Program-made: the position numbers and the translations under genes
The notes under the pieces: model-generated
Told to the model about the DNA's origin: nothing
Databases searched by the model: none
Seen by the model: only the letters and a program-made list of their open reading frames with translations
NCBI GenBank assembly: GCA_029263415.1
Contig: JAJCXN010000054.1
Coordinates: 124,001 to 188,000 of the forward strand
Reading direction: 5' to 3'
From: Acidobacteriota bacterium
Lineage (GTDB): Bacteria; Acidobacteriota; Thermoanaerobaculia; Multivoradales; Multivoraceae
DNA length: 64,000 bases
In this document: positions 10,201 to 17,918 of the stretch, piece by piece
How the letters are laid out: every line of letters starts with the position of its first letter
Numbering within the stretch: the stretch's first letter is position 1

Positions 10201-11655
10201 AGCCGCAGCTTCTGCCACTGCCAGCCGACCCTCGTTGAATCGAAGCGGTTCTGTGACCTTGAGTTCCGCGTGGCGGACGATCGTGCCGCGCTCATCGACC
10301 ACGACGCCGATCAGTTTGATCGCGCGAGCGAGTGCGAACGGTTCGAGCTCATTGGTTTCGGCAAACCGCTGGCTCACCGACCGTTGCTTGCCGAAGTGGT
10401 CGGGTGCAGCAGCTCCGAAGAGGACCTGCGAAGGGCGGACCCCGCGATCAATGTTTGAGAACTGAACTGCCGGCGTTGTGAGGGTGAAACGCCCGTCGGC
10501 TTGTGCCTGTGATGGGTGCGCTCTCGATCTCCATGCCCACGCTTGCGGGACCGGTGCCTGTGTTGTTTGAGCGACGATGCGCCCGGATTGTTGTCGCGGA
10601 GACTGCAGAAGGAGTGGGCGCTTGCGGTCGGTCTCTGAGAGGGAGGCACGCAAGGTGAACTCACCGGACTCTTGGCTCGAGTGCAGGATCTTCACCTTCT
10701 GATCGCGGTCGAGTGGAATGGGGAGGATGATCTGCCCTAGGGCATCTGCAATTGCCACCGGAATGTCGGAGATGAAGGCGATCGCGCCCGGCGCCGGAAC
10801 ACCGTCCGCATGCGCGATGCGCAGTTGGAGCGACTTGGCTGCTTGCAAGGTGACGCGCTTCGTGTCGCTAGTGCCTGCGATCTCGATCGCTTCTGGGAGG
10901 TAGCCTTCAGCTCTGACGGTCATCTTGACGGCTTGGTTGATTGTGGGGATGGTGGCCCGGCCGCTCGCTGCACTCCTGCGTCTGCTTGTTACTGAGTGCA
11001 CACGGTTTGTGCGGCCAGGCTTGGCGTACATCGTGGTGAAGTAGCCGACACTTCGCGCTGCGACAAGCGCGCCCTGAATCGGTGCTCCTTGCTCGTTGAA
11101 GATGTCGATCGCGACCGTTCGACGAGGCAACAAGGTGACCGCGGCGAAGTGCGTGTCGCGGAAGATCGGGATCCAACTGAGTATCTGTGCTGGTGCGAAG
11201 TCCGGATGCTTGAGCTTCAAGTCCCAGAACCCATCGCCGCCGACGGTGGCCGAAAATGTGCCGTCACCAGCGGTGCGCTCCTCAGCGACGGACTCAGGTG
11301 GAACTCCTGTGAGAAACGTGGTTGCGATGTCGTACACCGATTGGGCACCGTGCACGGTGATCTTGACTCTAGGGACCGGATCGCCACTGTCATCGACAAC
11401 CGTGCCGGTGATGTGCCAGGGTCGATCGGTCCGTATGGGTGGCGGCGTCTCGACTTTCGTGGAGGACCTAGAAGCACCCTCTGTCTGGGCGACCGCTGGG
11501 GCCGTCTGGGCGACCTCTGGGGCTGTCTGAGCGACCGCTGGGGCCGTCTGGGCGACAGCTGGGACCAACGCCAAGCTCAGGGTCAACAGAACTGCGCTCA
11601 GAGCGATGGCACAGCGCGGCCTCGTGCTGAATCCGGCGTGGCGATGATCCGTCAT
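7297..11655 (-). CDS. Giant secreted protein of repeated CarboxypepD_reg (beta-sandwich) domains
   Basis: A 1,452-residue exported protein. I chose the ATG at 11655: it is preceded by GGGGA nine bases upstream, begins a proper signal peptide (MTDHRHAG then a hydrophobic stretch ending VPAVAQ), and clears the divergent gene at 11814; the open frame runs to 11895 but that would overlap. After the signal comes a 4-fold AQTAPAV repeat. The rest is about a dozen Ig-like carboxypeptidase regulatory domains, recognisable by repeated patterns such as GTVVDDSGDPVPRVKITV, GVVVDERGTIVRHAELKV, GRVENDEGLPVEGAVV and GNITDSDGQPIANASI, each followed by D..G.F/Y. No catalytic domain is visible. It is probably a surface or periplasmic scaffold. 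There is no TonB plug or beta-barrel, unlike many CarboxypepD_reg outer-membrane receptors. Confidence 0.88.
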   Translation of the reverse strand: MTDHRHAGFSTRPRCAIALSAVLLTLSLALVPAVAQTAPAVAQTAPEVAQTAPAVAQTEGASRSSTKVETPPPIRTDRPWHITGTVVDDSGDPVPRVKITVHGAQSVYDIATTFLTGVPPESVAEERTAGDGTFSATVGGDGFWDLKLKHPDFAPAQILSWIPIFRDTHFAAVTLLPRRTVAIDIFNEQGAPIQGALVAARSVGYFTTMYAKPGRTNRVHSVTSRRRSAASGRATIPTINQAVKMTVRAEGYLPEAIEIAGTSDTKRVTLQAAKSLQLRIAHADGVPAPGAIAFISDIPVAIADALGQIILPIPLDRDQKVKILHSSQESGEFTLRASLSETDRKRPLLLQSPRQQSGRIVAQTTQAPVPQAWAWRSRAHPSQAQADGRFTLTTPAVQFSNIDRGVRPSQVLFGAAAPDHFGKQRSVSQRFAETNELEPFALARAIKLIGVVVDERGTIVRHAELKVTEPLRFNEGRLAVAEAAARTGEDGTFELWPVARDAPIEIQTSKKGFGTSTTRIEAIGSSDNNPLVVRMVRGLLLTGGVQDEAGQAIAGAEISLAPTIVGGTDRSTSSMLAQARLASNVETVVSDTSGRFQWTDKASGQYDLTVHAPSFARALIKGVQVLAPPLADDARTATNHPRTFELGVVTLSPGATIRGRVENDEGLPVEGAVVQASAKPGSFGNWWNVETAEVTTDSNGAFTFNSLTTDKSYSISTTKEDRIRSPSQRSKAPSESPLLFVLEVGSYLEGVVTDGSLAPIEGASVKAKATFSPDGRGPRANHPSDVATDSNGRFKLGLLGHGSWTISAAARGYLGAAPVERTVTADAQLKPLAFQLNKGLTLEGNITDSDGQPIANASIQSISVNRTDKRPPAGARADAEGNYRIDTLVPGKASFEIKAQDFLPTVRDVEITTGSNRLDVRLDRSPTISGTVYGVDGEPLAGAEVTVKILASSGGWSGPHPPRSDENGEFRLTRPPGRYQLHASIEGLPTAVGEGEILLGDNDVSGLEIHFEAGGSVTGTVIGLTTDELAETSVSAWSAEPHRRSRTTQPDHEGRYRLDHLAQGDWQVGARFGRRSATSQDLHIQQSDTVQAVDLEFVPGHTLSGQVLRHDEPVMGQEVSVLGERGGALTTTDANGRFEIENLNSGTYQILAGTNISGTYLETIVLDGDQDIVLRLLGQTVEVRVSESETGAPLAGVRVTVVVQNKDSQTTGFRATLFSDTNGQVVHDDVPPGTYELRADADGFIDARTQLTVTDGRDPLRADLKLERAGPMIATFLDARGRPLRQGYVSAIDANGHTLFTYSSALSAAGSTEVRRAPEGKHVFLFSSQATPTVRRTVTIPARDRGETASITVVIPGSGRLAITVPELVASKRRARYTLTDASGELVRTALSPGATSHWIHNGRTATRELEGGSYTVTVTSTDGQEAATEGQDTWETTAHVILHQTTQVIVP
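11483..11566 (-). repeat. 21-bp tandem repeat, 4 copies, at the signal-peptide junction
   Basis: Four 21-bp units at 11483-11503, 11504-11524, 11525-11545 and 11546-11566 encode AQTAPAV-like heptapeptides at and after the predicted VAQ cleavage site. Units differ by one to four bases. Confidence 0.9.
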
Positions 11656-11813
11656 CGGTTGCAATCCCCGGAACGAGATCGGTGCTTTGAGGTGGGAAGC
11701 GGCGACCCCCGTTCTGTTCTCTGGCAGATCCAACGGTATCAACGGTTGCAGTAGGGTCACGGTTCCGATCTGTACTGCAAAGACCGATATCCCATACGGA
11801 GGCGCCATCAACG

Positions 11814-12827
11814 ATGACCCGAACCAACCGACAGTGGAAACTTGCCAAGAGGCCCGAGGGTGCAATCTCTGAAGGAGACCTTGAACTGGTGCCAAGCCTG
11901 GTCGCGGACCTTGAAGATGGGCAGGCGTTGATTCGCAACATCTATCTCTCGCTAGATCCGACCAACCGCATTTGGATGAGCGATATGGATCAGTACATGC
12001 CGCCGGTTGAGATCGGGCAGGTGATGCGCGGCGGGACCTTGGGCGTGGTGGAGGAGAGCCGCAACCCTGCGTATCCAGAAGGTGCGTTGGTGTCCGGCCT
12101 AGGTAGCTGGCAGGATTATGCGGTGGTGCCAGCCGACTTCTTCCAGACCTTTGAGAAACCGGCGGGTGTACCTTTAACTGCGTTTCAAGGCGTCCTGGGC
12201 ATGATCGGCGCCACGGCGTACTTCGGGCTGCTCGATATTTGCGACCCGAAGGAAGGCGAGACGGTTGTGGTGACGGCGGCGGCCGGCGCGGTCGGCTCGC
12301 TGGTGGGGCAGATCGCCAAGATCAAGGGCTGCCACGTTGTTGGGATCGCGGGTGCCGACGAGAAGTGTGAGTGGTTGCGCTCGCTCGGCTTTGACGCCGC
12401 GATCAACTACAAGACGGAAAATGTACTCGAGACGCTCAAGCAGCATTGCCCTAAGGGTATTGACGTGGTGTTCGAGAACGTTGGTGGCGAGATTCTGGAT
12501 GCGTCGTTGACCTTGATCAATCAGAACGCACGGATTTCGCTGTGTGGCTTGATCGCGGAATACAACGCGGAGGGTCCGGTTCCGGGACCGTACATGTTCC
12601 GCAACATCCTGATGAAACGCGCGCGTGTGCAGGGTTTCATCGTCACCGACTTTGCGCCCCGTTTCCCAGAGGCGATTGGCCAGCTCGCGCAGTGGATGGC
12701 GGAAGGCCGTTTGCAATACCGGGTGGATGTAGTGGATGGCCTGGAGAATGCGCCGTCTGCGGTCAAGAAACTGTTCGATGGCAGCAACAAGGGCAAGCTG
12801 ATGATTCGTGTTTCGGAGGAACCATGA
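11814..12827 (+). CDS. NADP-dependent medium-chain oxidoreductase (prostaglandin/2-alkenal reductase type)
   Basis: A 337-residue zinc-independent MDR enzyme of the leukotriene B4 dehydrogenase/CurA/YncB group, which reduces the C=C bond of alpha,beta-unsaturated carbonyls with NADPH. Family signs are LSLDPTNRIWMSD at 46-58, GMIGATAYFGLLDI near 129-142 and the nucleotide loop AAAGAVGS at 155-162. Later come NVGGEILDASL and the C-terminal GSNKGKLMIRV. A GGAGG ribosome site lies 11 nt before the ATG. Its stop overlaps the next ATG by four bases. The physiological substrate is unknown; detoxification of reactive enals is a reasonable guess. Confidence 0.92.
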   Translation: MTRTNRQWKLAKRPEGAISEGDLELVPSLVADLEDGQALIRNIYLSLDPTNRIWMSDMDQYMPPVEIGQVMRGGTLGVVEESRNPAYPEGALVSGLGSWQDYAVVPADFFQTFEKPAGVPLTAFQGVLGMIGATAYFGLLDICDPKEGETVVVTAAAGAVGSLVGQIAKIKGCHVVGIAGADEKCEWLRSLGFDAAINYKTENVLETLKQHCPKGIDVVFENVGGEILDASLTLINQNARISLCGLIAEYNAEGPVPGPYMFRNILMKRARVQGFIVTDFAPRFPEAIGQLAQWMAEGRLQYRVDVVDGLENAPSAVKKLFDGSNKGKLMIRVSEEP

Positions 12828-13216
12828 GCGGCCTGGTACGCCTTCGGGATGGCAAGTTGGCCGGTCTCCGTATCCTGGTCCCGGTGCGCGGCACCCTGGT
12901 CGCAGTGCTCTTGTTCGCGGCCTGTGCGGCGATCGAGGCGCCACCGCTCGAGATCATGCAGCGCGACTCGTTGCTCGGAATCGGCAAGATCTTGATCGTC
13001 ACCAATCCAAGTGAACAGGCTCTTGAAGAGGTCACGCTTCGCTTCGAGAATCCAAACGGCGACACCAAGAACTACACGCTTGGCAGTCTCAACACGGGAG
13101 CGGAGACGGAGGTCGGATGGAAGAAGCTGGACGGGTTCGAGGTCTCAGACGCAGCAAAGGTCGAGGTACGCGCGAAAGGTTATGGTCGCGCGCTGATCCT
13201 CGACCTTGGCCGGTGA
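12824..13216 (+). CDS. Small putative lipoprotein
   Basis: A 130-residue exported protein starting at the ATG that overlaps the oxidoreductase stop (ATGA). The N-terminus is basic (VRLRDGKLAGLR), then hydrophobic and ends LLFAAC, a plausible but not ideal lipobox (Phe at -3). The mature part resembles a small beta-sandwich with NPSEQALEEVTLRFENPNGD. I recognise no family. Co-translation with the oxidoreductase is certain from the overlap; a shared role is not. Confidence 0.7.
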   Translation: MSGLVRLRDGKLAGLRILVPVRGTLVAVLLFAACAAIEAPPLEIMQRDSLLGIGKILIVTNPSEQALEEVTLRFENPNGDTKNYTLGSLNTGAETEVGWKKLDGFEVSDAAKVEVRAKGYGRALILDLGR

Positions 13217-13289
13217 TGCCTCACTGTTTCGCCTGAGGGCGCCCGTATCGACTTTTGAGCCCGTAACGAAGCCCGCTCTTGGTTGGGGC

Positions 13290-13303
13290 CCCGACTGCTC
13301 GGG
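13290..13303. terminator. Weak hairpin between convergent genes
   Basis: CCCGA and TCGGG pair around CTGC between two convergent genes. The 5-bp GC-rich stem has no clear T tract, so a terminator role is tentative. Confidence 0.25.
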
Positions 13304-13356
13304 ATCAGCCTGATCGGGGTGGAGCCCGAGTGGTGAGTAAGGCTAAGAAGAGCCAG

Positions 13357-13719
13357 CTACTCCGCTTTCGCGGCGCCGGTTACCTTGATGGTGGTCTTCT
13401 CGCCGTCGACCTTGGTCTCGCCTTTGACGTCGGCGTTGTGGCCACCAAGCTTCTTCAATGTCTCGAGCGCGGCTTCGTCGGAACCCTCCATATCGACGAA
13501 GACCACGTCACCGTCGACCAAGAGGCCCATTGGCGAGCCGCCACCAAGGCAGCGCTGAGCGCAGCTGGCATGGCCTTCACCCTTGGCACCCCTGTCGTTA
13601 TAGCAGTTGAGGTCTAGGACTTCAGCTTCCATACTGACTTCGTCGGCAATGGCGACGCCGGCCATGGCAAGAGTTACGAGGCAAACGAGAAGCGCGATAC
13701 GGGTTGCTGTGATCTTCAC
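13357..13719 (-). CDS. Small secreted Cys-containing protein
   Basis: A 120-residue exported protein. The GTG at 13719 was chosen because CGGAG sits six bases upstream and it opens a good signal peptide (MKITATRIALLVCLVTLAMA, cleaved near VAIA-DE). The mature part has LNCYNDRGAKGEGHASCAQRC followed by GGSPMGLLVDGDVVFV. The C...H..C...C layout with GSP.GLL recalls small exported proteins of Acidobacteria and Planctomycetes that may bind metal. The C-terminal half is a short Lys-rich beta domain. It diverges from the sdh operon across a 199-bp gap. Confidence 0.72.
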   Translation of the reverse strand: MKITATRIALLVCLVTLAMAGVAIADEVSMEAEVLDLNCYNDRGAKGEGHASCAQRCLGGGSPMGLLVDGDVVFVDMEGSDEAALETLKKLGGHNADVKGETKVDGEKTTIKVTGAAKAE

Positions 13720-13772
13720 TTTGAACTCCGGGGTATGTCCGTAGGATCGGACGGGTGGTGGCCAGTGGCGCT

Positions 13773-13792
13773 GATACCTAGAGATACCTAGA
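13773..13792. repeat. 10-bp direct repeat, 2 copies, in the divergent promoter region
   Basis: GATACCTAGA occurs at 13773-13782 and immediately again at 13783-13792, between the secreted Cys protein and the sdh operon. It could be an operator or another short expansion. Confidence 0.6.
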
Positions 13793-13861
13793 ATTGCTCC
13801 TATGCGCGTTTGGCCATTGCGGGGCCAACTAGTGTAGCTCACAGATGGCAAGCGAACGTCA

Positions 13862-13892
13862 TTGATTCCAGCACTACCCTTTGGGTTACACT
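13862..13892 (+). promoter_or_regulatory. Possible sigma-70-like promoter of the sdh operon
   Basis: TTGATT at 13862-13867 and TACACT at 13887-13892 sit 19 bp apart, each matching four of six consensus bases, ahead of the ribosome site AGGAG at 13905-13909. This is a by-eye match only. Confidence 0.3.
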
Positions 13893-13918
13893 CCGCGCGA
13901 AACAAGGAGACTAAGTTT

Positions 13919-14704
13919 ATGGCTCGACTCGAGGTTCTCGAGAACGCTCGCTTCGGAGAGACCGACCGTGGGGATCGCTGGTGGCTTACCCCGGTGCTGG
14001 TTTTTCTGGGGCTGTCATCGTTCATTGTGTACTCAACGTGGGCTGCTTTTCAGGGCGCGCACTACGCGGTAGGCAACTACCTCTCCCCCTTCTATTCGCC
14101 TGAACTGTTTGGCGATACTCACCACGCTTGGTTTGGTCCCAAGCCGGGCTGGATTCCGTCGTGGCTGCCCTGGTCGCCAGCGTTCTTGATCTTGTGGGCA
14201 CCGGGCGGTTTTCGCCTCACCTGTTACTACTACCGTGGTGCGTACTACAAGTCGTTTTGGGGTGACCCGCCAGCCTGTGCAGTTGGTGAACCTCGCAAGA
14301 GCTATTTGGGCGAGCAGTCGTTCCCGCTGATCATGCAGAACGTACATCGCTACTTCTTGTACTTGGCCCTCGCCTTCATCGTGCTCTTGGCCTATGACGC
14401 CTTTAATGCCTTCCGCTTTGAAGACGGATTTGGCATCGGAGTGGGTTCCTTGGTGCTCACCGCGAACGTGATCTTGCTGGGTGGCTACACCCTTGGATGT
14501 CATTCGTTGAGGCACCTGGTCGGCGGCGGCAAGGATTCGATGTCGGGGTCTTCGAAGATCGCCTGTCAGGCGTATGGTTCCGTGTCTTGCCTCAATCGCA
14601 ACCACATGCGGTTTGCCTGGGCGAGTCTGTTCATGGTTGGTTTTGCCGACTTCTACATTCGCATGTGCTCCATGGGCATTTGGACCGATATGAGGTTCCT
14701 CTAG
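13919..14704 (+). CDS. Succinate dehydrogenase membrane anchor (mycobacterial Sdh1-like)
   Basis: A 261-residue membrane protein, first gene of the sdh operon. The ATG at 13919 follows AGGAG by nine bases; an earlier in-frame ATG at 13862 lacks a ribosome site. About five hydrophobic segments are visible, e.g. VLVFLGLSSFIVYSTWAAF and YLALAFIVLLAY. Conserved-looking residues include CYYYRGAYYKSFWGDPPACA, QNVHRYF and GCHSLRHLVGG, whose His residues could ligate haem or line the quinone site. Size and motif order match what I recall of the single-chain anchor of mycobacterial Sdh1, not the two small SdhC/SdhD chains of E. coli. It passes electrons from SdhB to quinone. Confidence 0.88.
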   Translation: MARLEVLENARFGETDRGDRWWLTPVLVFLGLSSFIVYSTWAAFQGAHYAVGNYLSPFYSPELFGDTHHAWFGPKPGWIPSWLPWSPAFLILWAPGGFRLTCYYYRGAYYKSFWGDPPACAVGEPRKSYLGEQSFPLIMQNVHRYFLYLALAFIVLLAYDAFNAFRFEDGFGIGVGSLVLTANVILLGGYTLGCHSLRHLVGGGKDSMSGSSKIACQAYGSVSCLNRNHMRFAWASLFMVGFADFYIRMCSMGIWTDMRFL

Positions 14705-16528
14705 ATGACTGCGTCCACTAATAGTTCGGACTTCCAAACCTTCGACTACGATGTCCTGATCATCGGGGCGGGTGGCGCTGGCCTGCGCGCCGCAATCGAA
14801 GCGGCCGGTGACTTGCGTGTTGGCTTGGTTTGCAAATCGCTGCTGGGCAAGGCACACACGGTGATGGCCGAGGGCGGCGTTGCTGCCTCGTTGGCCAACG
14901 TTGATGAGCGCGATAGCTGGCAAACCCACTTTGCCGACACCATGCGTGGCGGCCAGTATCTGTCTCAACCATTGATGCCTGAGTTCCATGCCAAGGAAGC
15001 GCCCAAGCGTGTTCTCGAACTCGAACAGTGGGGCGCTCTGTTCGATCGCACCAAAGACGGCAAGATCTTGCAGCGCAACTTTGGCGGTCATAAGTATCCG
15101 CGCCTCGCCCACGTTGGCGATCGCACCGGGCTCGAGATGATCCGCACTCTGCAAGACCACGGAATTCATCAGGGGATCGACGTGCACATGGAGTGCACGG
15201 TGACCAAGCTCTTGACCGACGATGGGCGCGTAGTGGGTGCGTTTGGCTACGAGCGCGAACTCGGTCGCTTTAAGGTGTTCAATGCAAAAGCCGTGGTGCT
15301 GTGCACCGGCGGCATTGGTCGCGCCTTCAAGATCACGTCCAATTCGTGGGAGTACACCGGTGACGGGCACTCCCTGGCATACCACGCGGGCGCTGAGTTG
15401 ATGGACATGGAGTTTGTTCAATTTCATCCCACCGGCATGGTGTGGCCACCGAGCGTGCGAGGCATCTTGGTGACCGAGGGTGTGCGCGGTGAGGGCGGCA
15501 TCCTCAAGAACACGGATGACAAGCGCTTCATGTTCGACGACATCCCGGACCTCTACGTGAACCAAACGGCAGACAACCCCGAAGAAGGTTGGCGCTACAC
15601 CCAAGGCGATCGCGATGCGCGTCGCCCGCCTGAGCTGTTGACCCGCGATCATGTCGCTCGCTGCATCGTGCGCGAGATCAGGGAAGGTCGCGGTTCAGAG
15701 CACGGCGGGGTCTACCTAGACATTGCGTGGATCAAAGAGAAGATGCCGAACGCTGAGGCGCACATCAAGAAGAAGCTGCCCAGTATGTACCACCAGTTCA
15801 AAGAGTTGGCAGGCATCGATATCACCAAGGAGCCAATGGAAGTCGGACCCACAACGCACTACGCCATGGGCGGGGTGCGGGTCGATCCAGCAACTCAGAT
15901 GTCAGGGGTACCGGGCTTGTTCGCGGCTGGAGAGTGTGCGGCCGGATTGCACGGAGCCAATCGACTGGGGGGCAACTCGCTCTCTGATCTGTTGGTGTTT
16001 GGCAAGCGAGCCGGCGAGTACGCTGCCAAGTTCGCTGCTGAGAACGAGGACACCAAGGCCGATCCTGCACAAATCGAGGCGGCTGCAGCTGAAGCACTTG
16101 CACCGTTCGAACGGGCCACCGCCAACCCATACGACATCCAGTTCGAACTGCAAGACTTGATGCAAGACAAAGTCGGCATCGTGCGCGTCGAGTCCGAGAT
16201 GGAGGAGGCGGTAACCGCCGTCAGAGACTTAAAGGAACGAGCGTCAGTGGTTGGCGTCAGTGGCAACCGGCAGTACAACCCGGGCTGGCACACGGCGCTC
16301 GATCTCGACAACCTGATGACCGTTTCAGAGGCCGTCGCAATGGCGGCTTTGGAACGCAAGGAGAGCCGCGGCGCTCACTTCCGCGACGACTATCCGGATA
16401 AGGAAGAGGAATATTCGAAGTTCAACTCAGTCCTCTACAAGGGTGAGGACGGCCAGATGGAACTCCGTCGAGAACCTGTGCCGGCGCTGAGTGAGGAACA
16501 AAGCGCGATCATCGAGGAGAACCGCTAA
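14705..16528 (+). CDS. sdhA: Succinate dehydrogenase flavoprotein subunit
   Basis: Catalytic subunit of 607 residues that oxidises succinate to fumarate with covalently bound FAD. The FAD fold GAGGAGLRAA is at 21-30. KAHTVMAEGGVAASL holds H51, the expected FAD-linking histidine. The substrate site appears as FVQFHPTGM, RGILVTEGVRGEGG and THYAMGGVRVDP; the FAD-binding end has GECAAGLHGANRLGGNSL. The ATG follows directly after the anchor's stop and its stop overlaps sdhB (TAATG), so the three are translated as one unit. Sequence does not distinguish succinate oxidation from fumarate reduction. Confidence 0.97.
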   Translation: MTASTNSSDFQTFDYDVLIIGAGGAGLRAAIEAAGDLRVGLVCKSLLGKAHTVMAEGGVAASLANVDERDSWQTHFADTMRGGQYLSQPLMPEFHAKEAPKRVLELEQWGALFDRTKDGKILQRNFGGHKYPRLAHVGDRTGLEMIRTLQDHGIHQGIDVHMECTVTKLLTDDGRVVGAFGYERELGRFKVFNAKAVVLCTGGIGRAFKITSNSWEYTGDGHSLAYHAGAELMDMEFVQFHPTGMVWPPSVRGILVTEGVRGEGGILKNTDDKRFMFDDIPDLYVNQTADNPEEGWRYTQGDRDARRPPELLTRDHVARCIVREIREGRGSEHGGVYLDIAWIKEKMPNAEAHIKKKLPSMYHQFKELAGIDITKEPMEVGPTTHYAMGGVRVDPATQMSGVPGLFAAGECAAGLHGANRLGGNSLSDLLVFGKRAGEYAAKFAAENEDTKADPAQIEAAAAEALAPFERATANPYDIQFELQDLMQDKVGIVRVESEMEEAVTAVRDLKERASVVGVSGNRQYNPGWHTALDLDNLMTVSEAVAMAALERKESRGAHFRDDYPDKEEEYSKFNSVLYKGEDGQMELRREPVPALSEEQSAIIEENR

Positions 16529-17274
16529 TGGCCACTCGATCCTTCAATGTTTGGCGCGGAGATAGCAGCGGTGGTGACTATGTCGAGTACACCACTGATA
16601 TCACCGAAGGCATGGTTGTGCTTGACGCGGTCCACCAGATCCAAGCCGAATCGGCGAACGACCTGGCGGTGCGCTGGAACTGCAAGGCGGGCAAGTGCGG
16701 ATCGTGTTCGGCTGAGGTGAACGGTATGCCGCGCCTGATGTGCATGACGCGCATGGCGGACTTGCCGGAGGGCCAGCCGGTCAACATCAAGCCGATGAAG
16801 GCCTTCCCGGTGATGCGTGACCTGGTGACCGACGTCTCCTGGAACTATCGCGTCAAAGAGAAGATCGCGCCGTTTGCTCCACGTGAACCCGATGTCGACG
16901 ATGGCACTTGGCGCTTTCCGCAAGAAGATGGCGATCGAGTTCAGGAGTTCCGCAAGTGCATTGAGTGCTACTTATGCCAAGACGTGTGCCATGTGCTGCG
17001 CGAGCACAACAAGCACGATGAGTTTGTCGGGCCGCGTTTCTTGGTGTACTTGGCAGCCTTGGAGATGCAACCGTTGGATACTGGCGATCGCTTGCTGGAG
17101 ATCAAAGACGACTACGGCATTGGCTACTGCAACATCACCAAGTGCTGTACGAATGTGTGTCCAGAGGGCATTACCATCACCGACAACGCGATCATCCCAC
17201 TCAAGGAGCGCGTGGTCGATCGATACTACGATCCAGTGCAGAAGATCTGGCGAGCGTTGACCGGGAAGTCGTAG
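16528..17274 (+). CDS. sdhB: Succinate dehydrogenase iron-sulfur subunit
   Basis: Electron-transfer subunit of 248 residues. The 2Fe-2S site is C52, C57, C60 and C72 in NCKAGKCGSC...LMCM. The cluster-binding C-terminal half has CIECYLCQDVC with C144, C147, C150 and C154, and CNITKCCTNVCPEG with C201, C206, C207 and C211. The start MATRSFNVWRGD and VRWNCKAGKCGSCSAEVNG closely resemble mycobacterial Sdh1 SdhB as I remember it. It overlaps sdhA by one base and closes the sdh unit; the next gene follows after 67 bp. Confidence 0.97.
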   Translation: MATRSFNVWRGDSSGGDYVEYTTDITEGMVVLDAVHQIQAESANDLAVRWNCKAGKCGSCSAEVNGMPRLMCMTRMADLPEGQPVNIKPMKAFPVMRDLVTDVSWNYRVKEKIAPFAPREPDVDDGTWRFPQEDGDRVQEFRKCIECYLCQDVCHVLREHNKHDEFVGPRFLVYLAALEMQPLDTGDRLLEIKDDYGIGYCNITKCCTNVCPEGITITDNAIIPLKERVVDRYYDPVQKIWRALTGKS

Positions 17275-17341
17275 CCAAGCGAGCGCAAAACACGTGGGTA
17301 GGCGAACGATTGATCAACAAGGCGGAAGGGACCTGAGGCTC

Positions 17342-17854
17342 ATGGGCGGACAAAGAGAACTAAAGCAACTGTCGCTCGAATCTGTCCCCGCTGCGCTTGA
17401 ACGAGCCCGTCACTACCGGTTTTTGAACGATCCTCGCCCAGCTGAGAGTATCTGCGAGGACGTCCTCACCGTCGATCCGGCCAATCAGGAAGCGACCCGC
17501 ATTCGGTTGTTGGCGATCTGCGATCGGCTGGAGAGCGCGGGGCCGGCAGGCTTGCGTCAGGCGCTCGAGTGCGCGCGCCAGCTAGAGGCCGAATACTCTC
17601 GGGAGTACTACCAAGGCCTGGTCTATGAGCGCAGCGCGCGCTTAGAGCTGCGTCGACGCATGCCTGAGTACATGCATACCTGCTACGAGTACCTACAGCT
17701 CGCTCTGGAACACTATGAGCGTGCGCAGGCGCTCGCCCCCGAAGCAAACGACGAAGCTTTGCTCCGCTACAACCACTGCGTGCGGCTTGAGCGCGCCAAT
17801 CCGGCGCTTTCACCGGCTCCAGTACAGCAGTACGAGCCGGCGCTGTTGGAGTGA
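17342..17854 (+). CDS. Small TPR-like cytoplasmic protein
   Basis: A 170-residue helical protein without a signal peptide. The pattern ALERARHYRFLNDPRPAESI..VLTVDPANQEA looks like a TPR, followed by helices with Leu/Ala/Tyr spacing (YLQLALEHYERAQALAPEAND is a second TPR-like unit). The function is unknown; it may be an assembly or scaffold factor for the sdh genes just upstream, from position only. An alternative GTG start at 17294 would add 16 residues. Its stop is followed at once by an out-of-frame ATG at 17855 that opens a 21-codon ORF before the decarboxylase. Confidence 0.75.
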   Translation: MGGQRELKQLSLESVPAALERARHYRFLNDPRPAESICEDVLTVDPANQEATRIRLLAICDRLESAGPAGLRQALECARQLEAEYSREYYQGLVYERSARLELRRRMPEYMHTCYEYLQLALEHYERAQALAPEANDEALLRYNHCVRLERANPALSPAPVQQYEPALLE

Positions 17855-17888
17855 ATGCTCAGCATCGCCCTTGCTCGGTGCGCTCTTC

Positions 17889-17918
17889 CTGGGTCAGCCC
17901 GTGCTGGGTCAGAGGGTT
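17889..17918 (+). repeat. 15-bp tandem repeat, 2 copies, at the decarboxylase 5' end
   Basis: CTGGGTCAGCCCGTG at 17889-17903 is followed by CTGGGTCAGAGGGTT at 17904-17918. The array overlaps the candidate start codons of the decarboxylase. Confidence 0.8.

Noticed and set aside
11656-11895. 80-codon upstream extension of the CarboxypepD_reg gene
   Set aside because: It would overlap the divergent oxidoreductase, has no signal peptide, and the ATG at 11655 has both a ribosome site and signal peptide.
14033-15652. A 539-codon open frame on the minus strand opposite the sdh genes
   Set aside because: It is the antisense shadow of GC-rich sdhC/sdhA codons; no family motifs, while the plus-strand genes are unmistakable.
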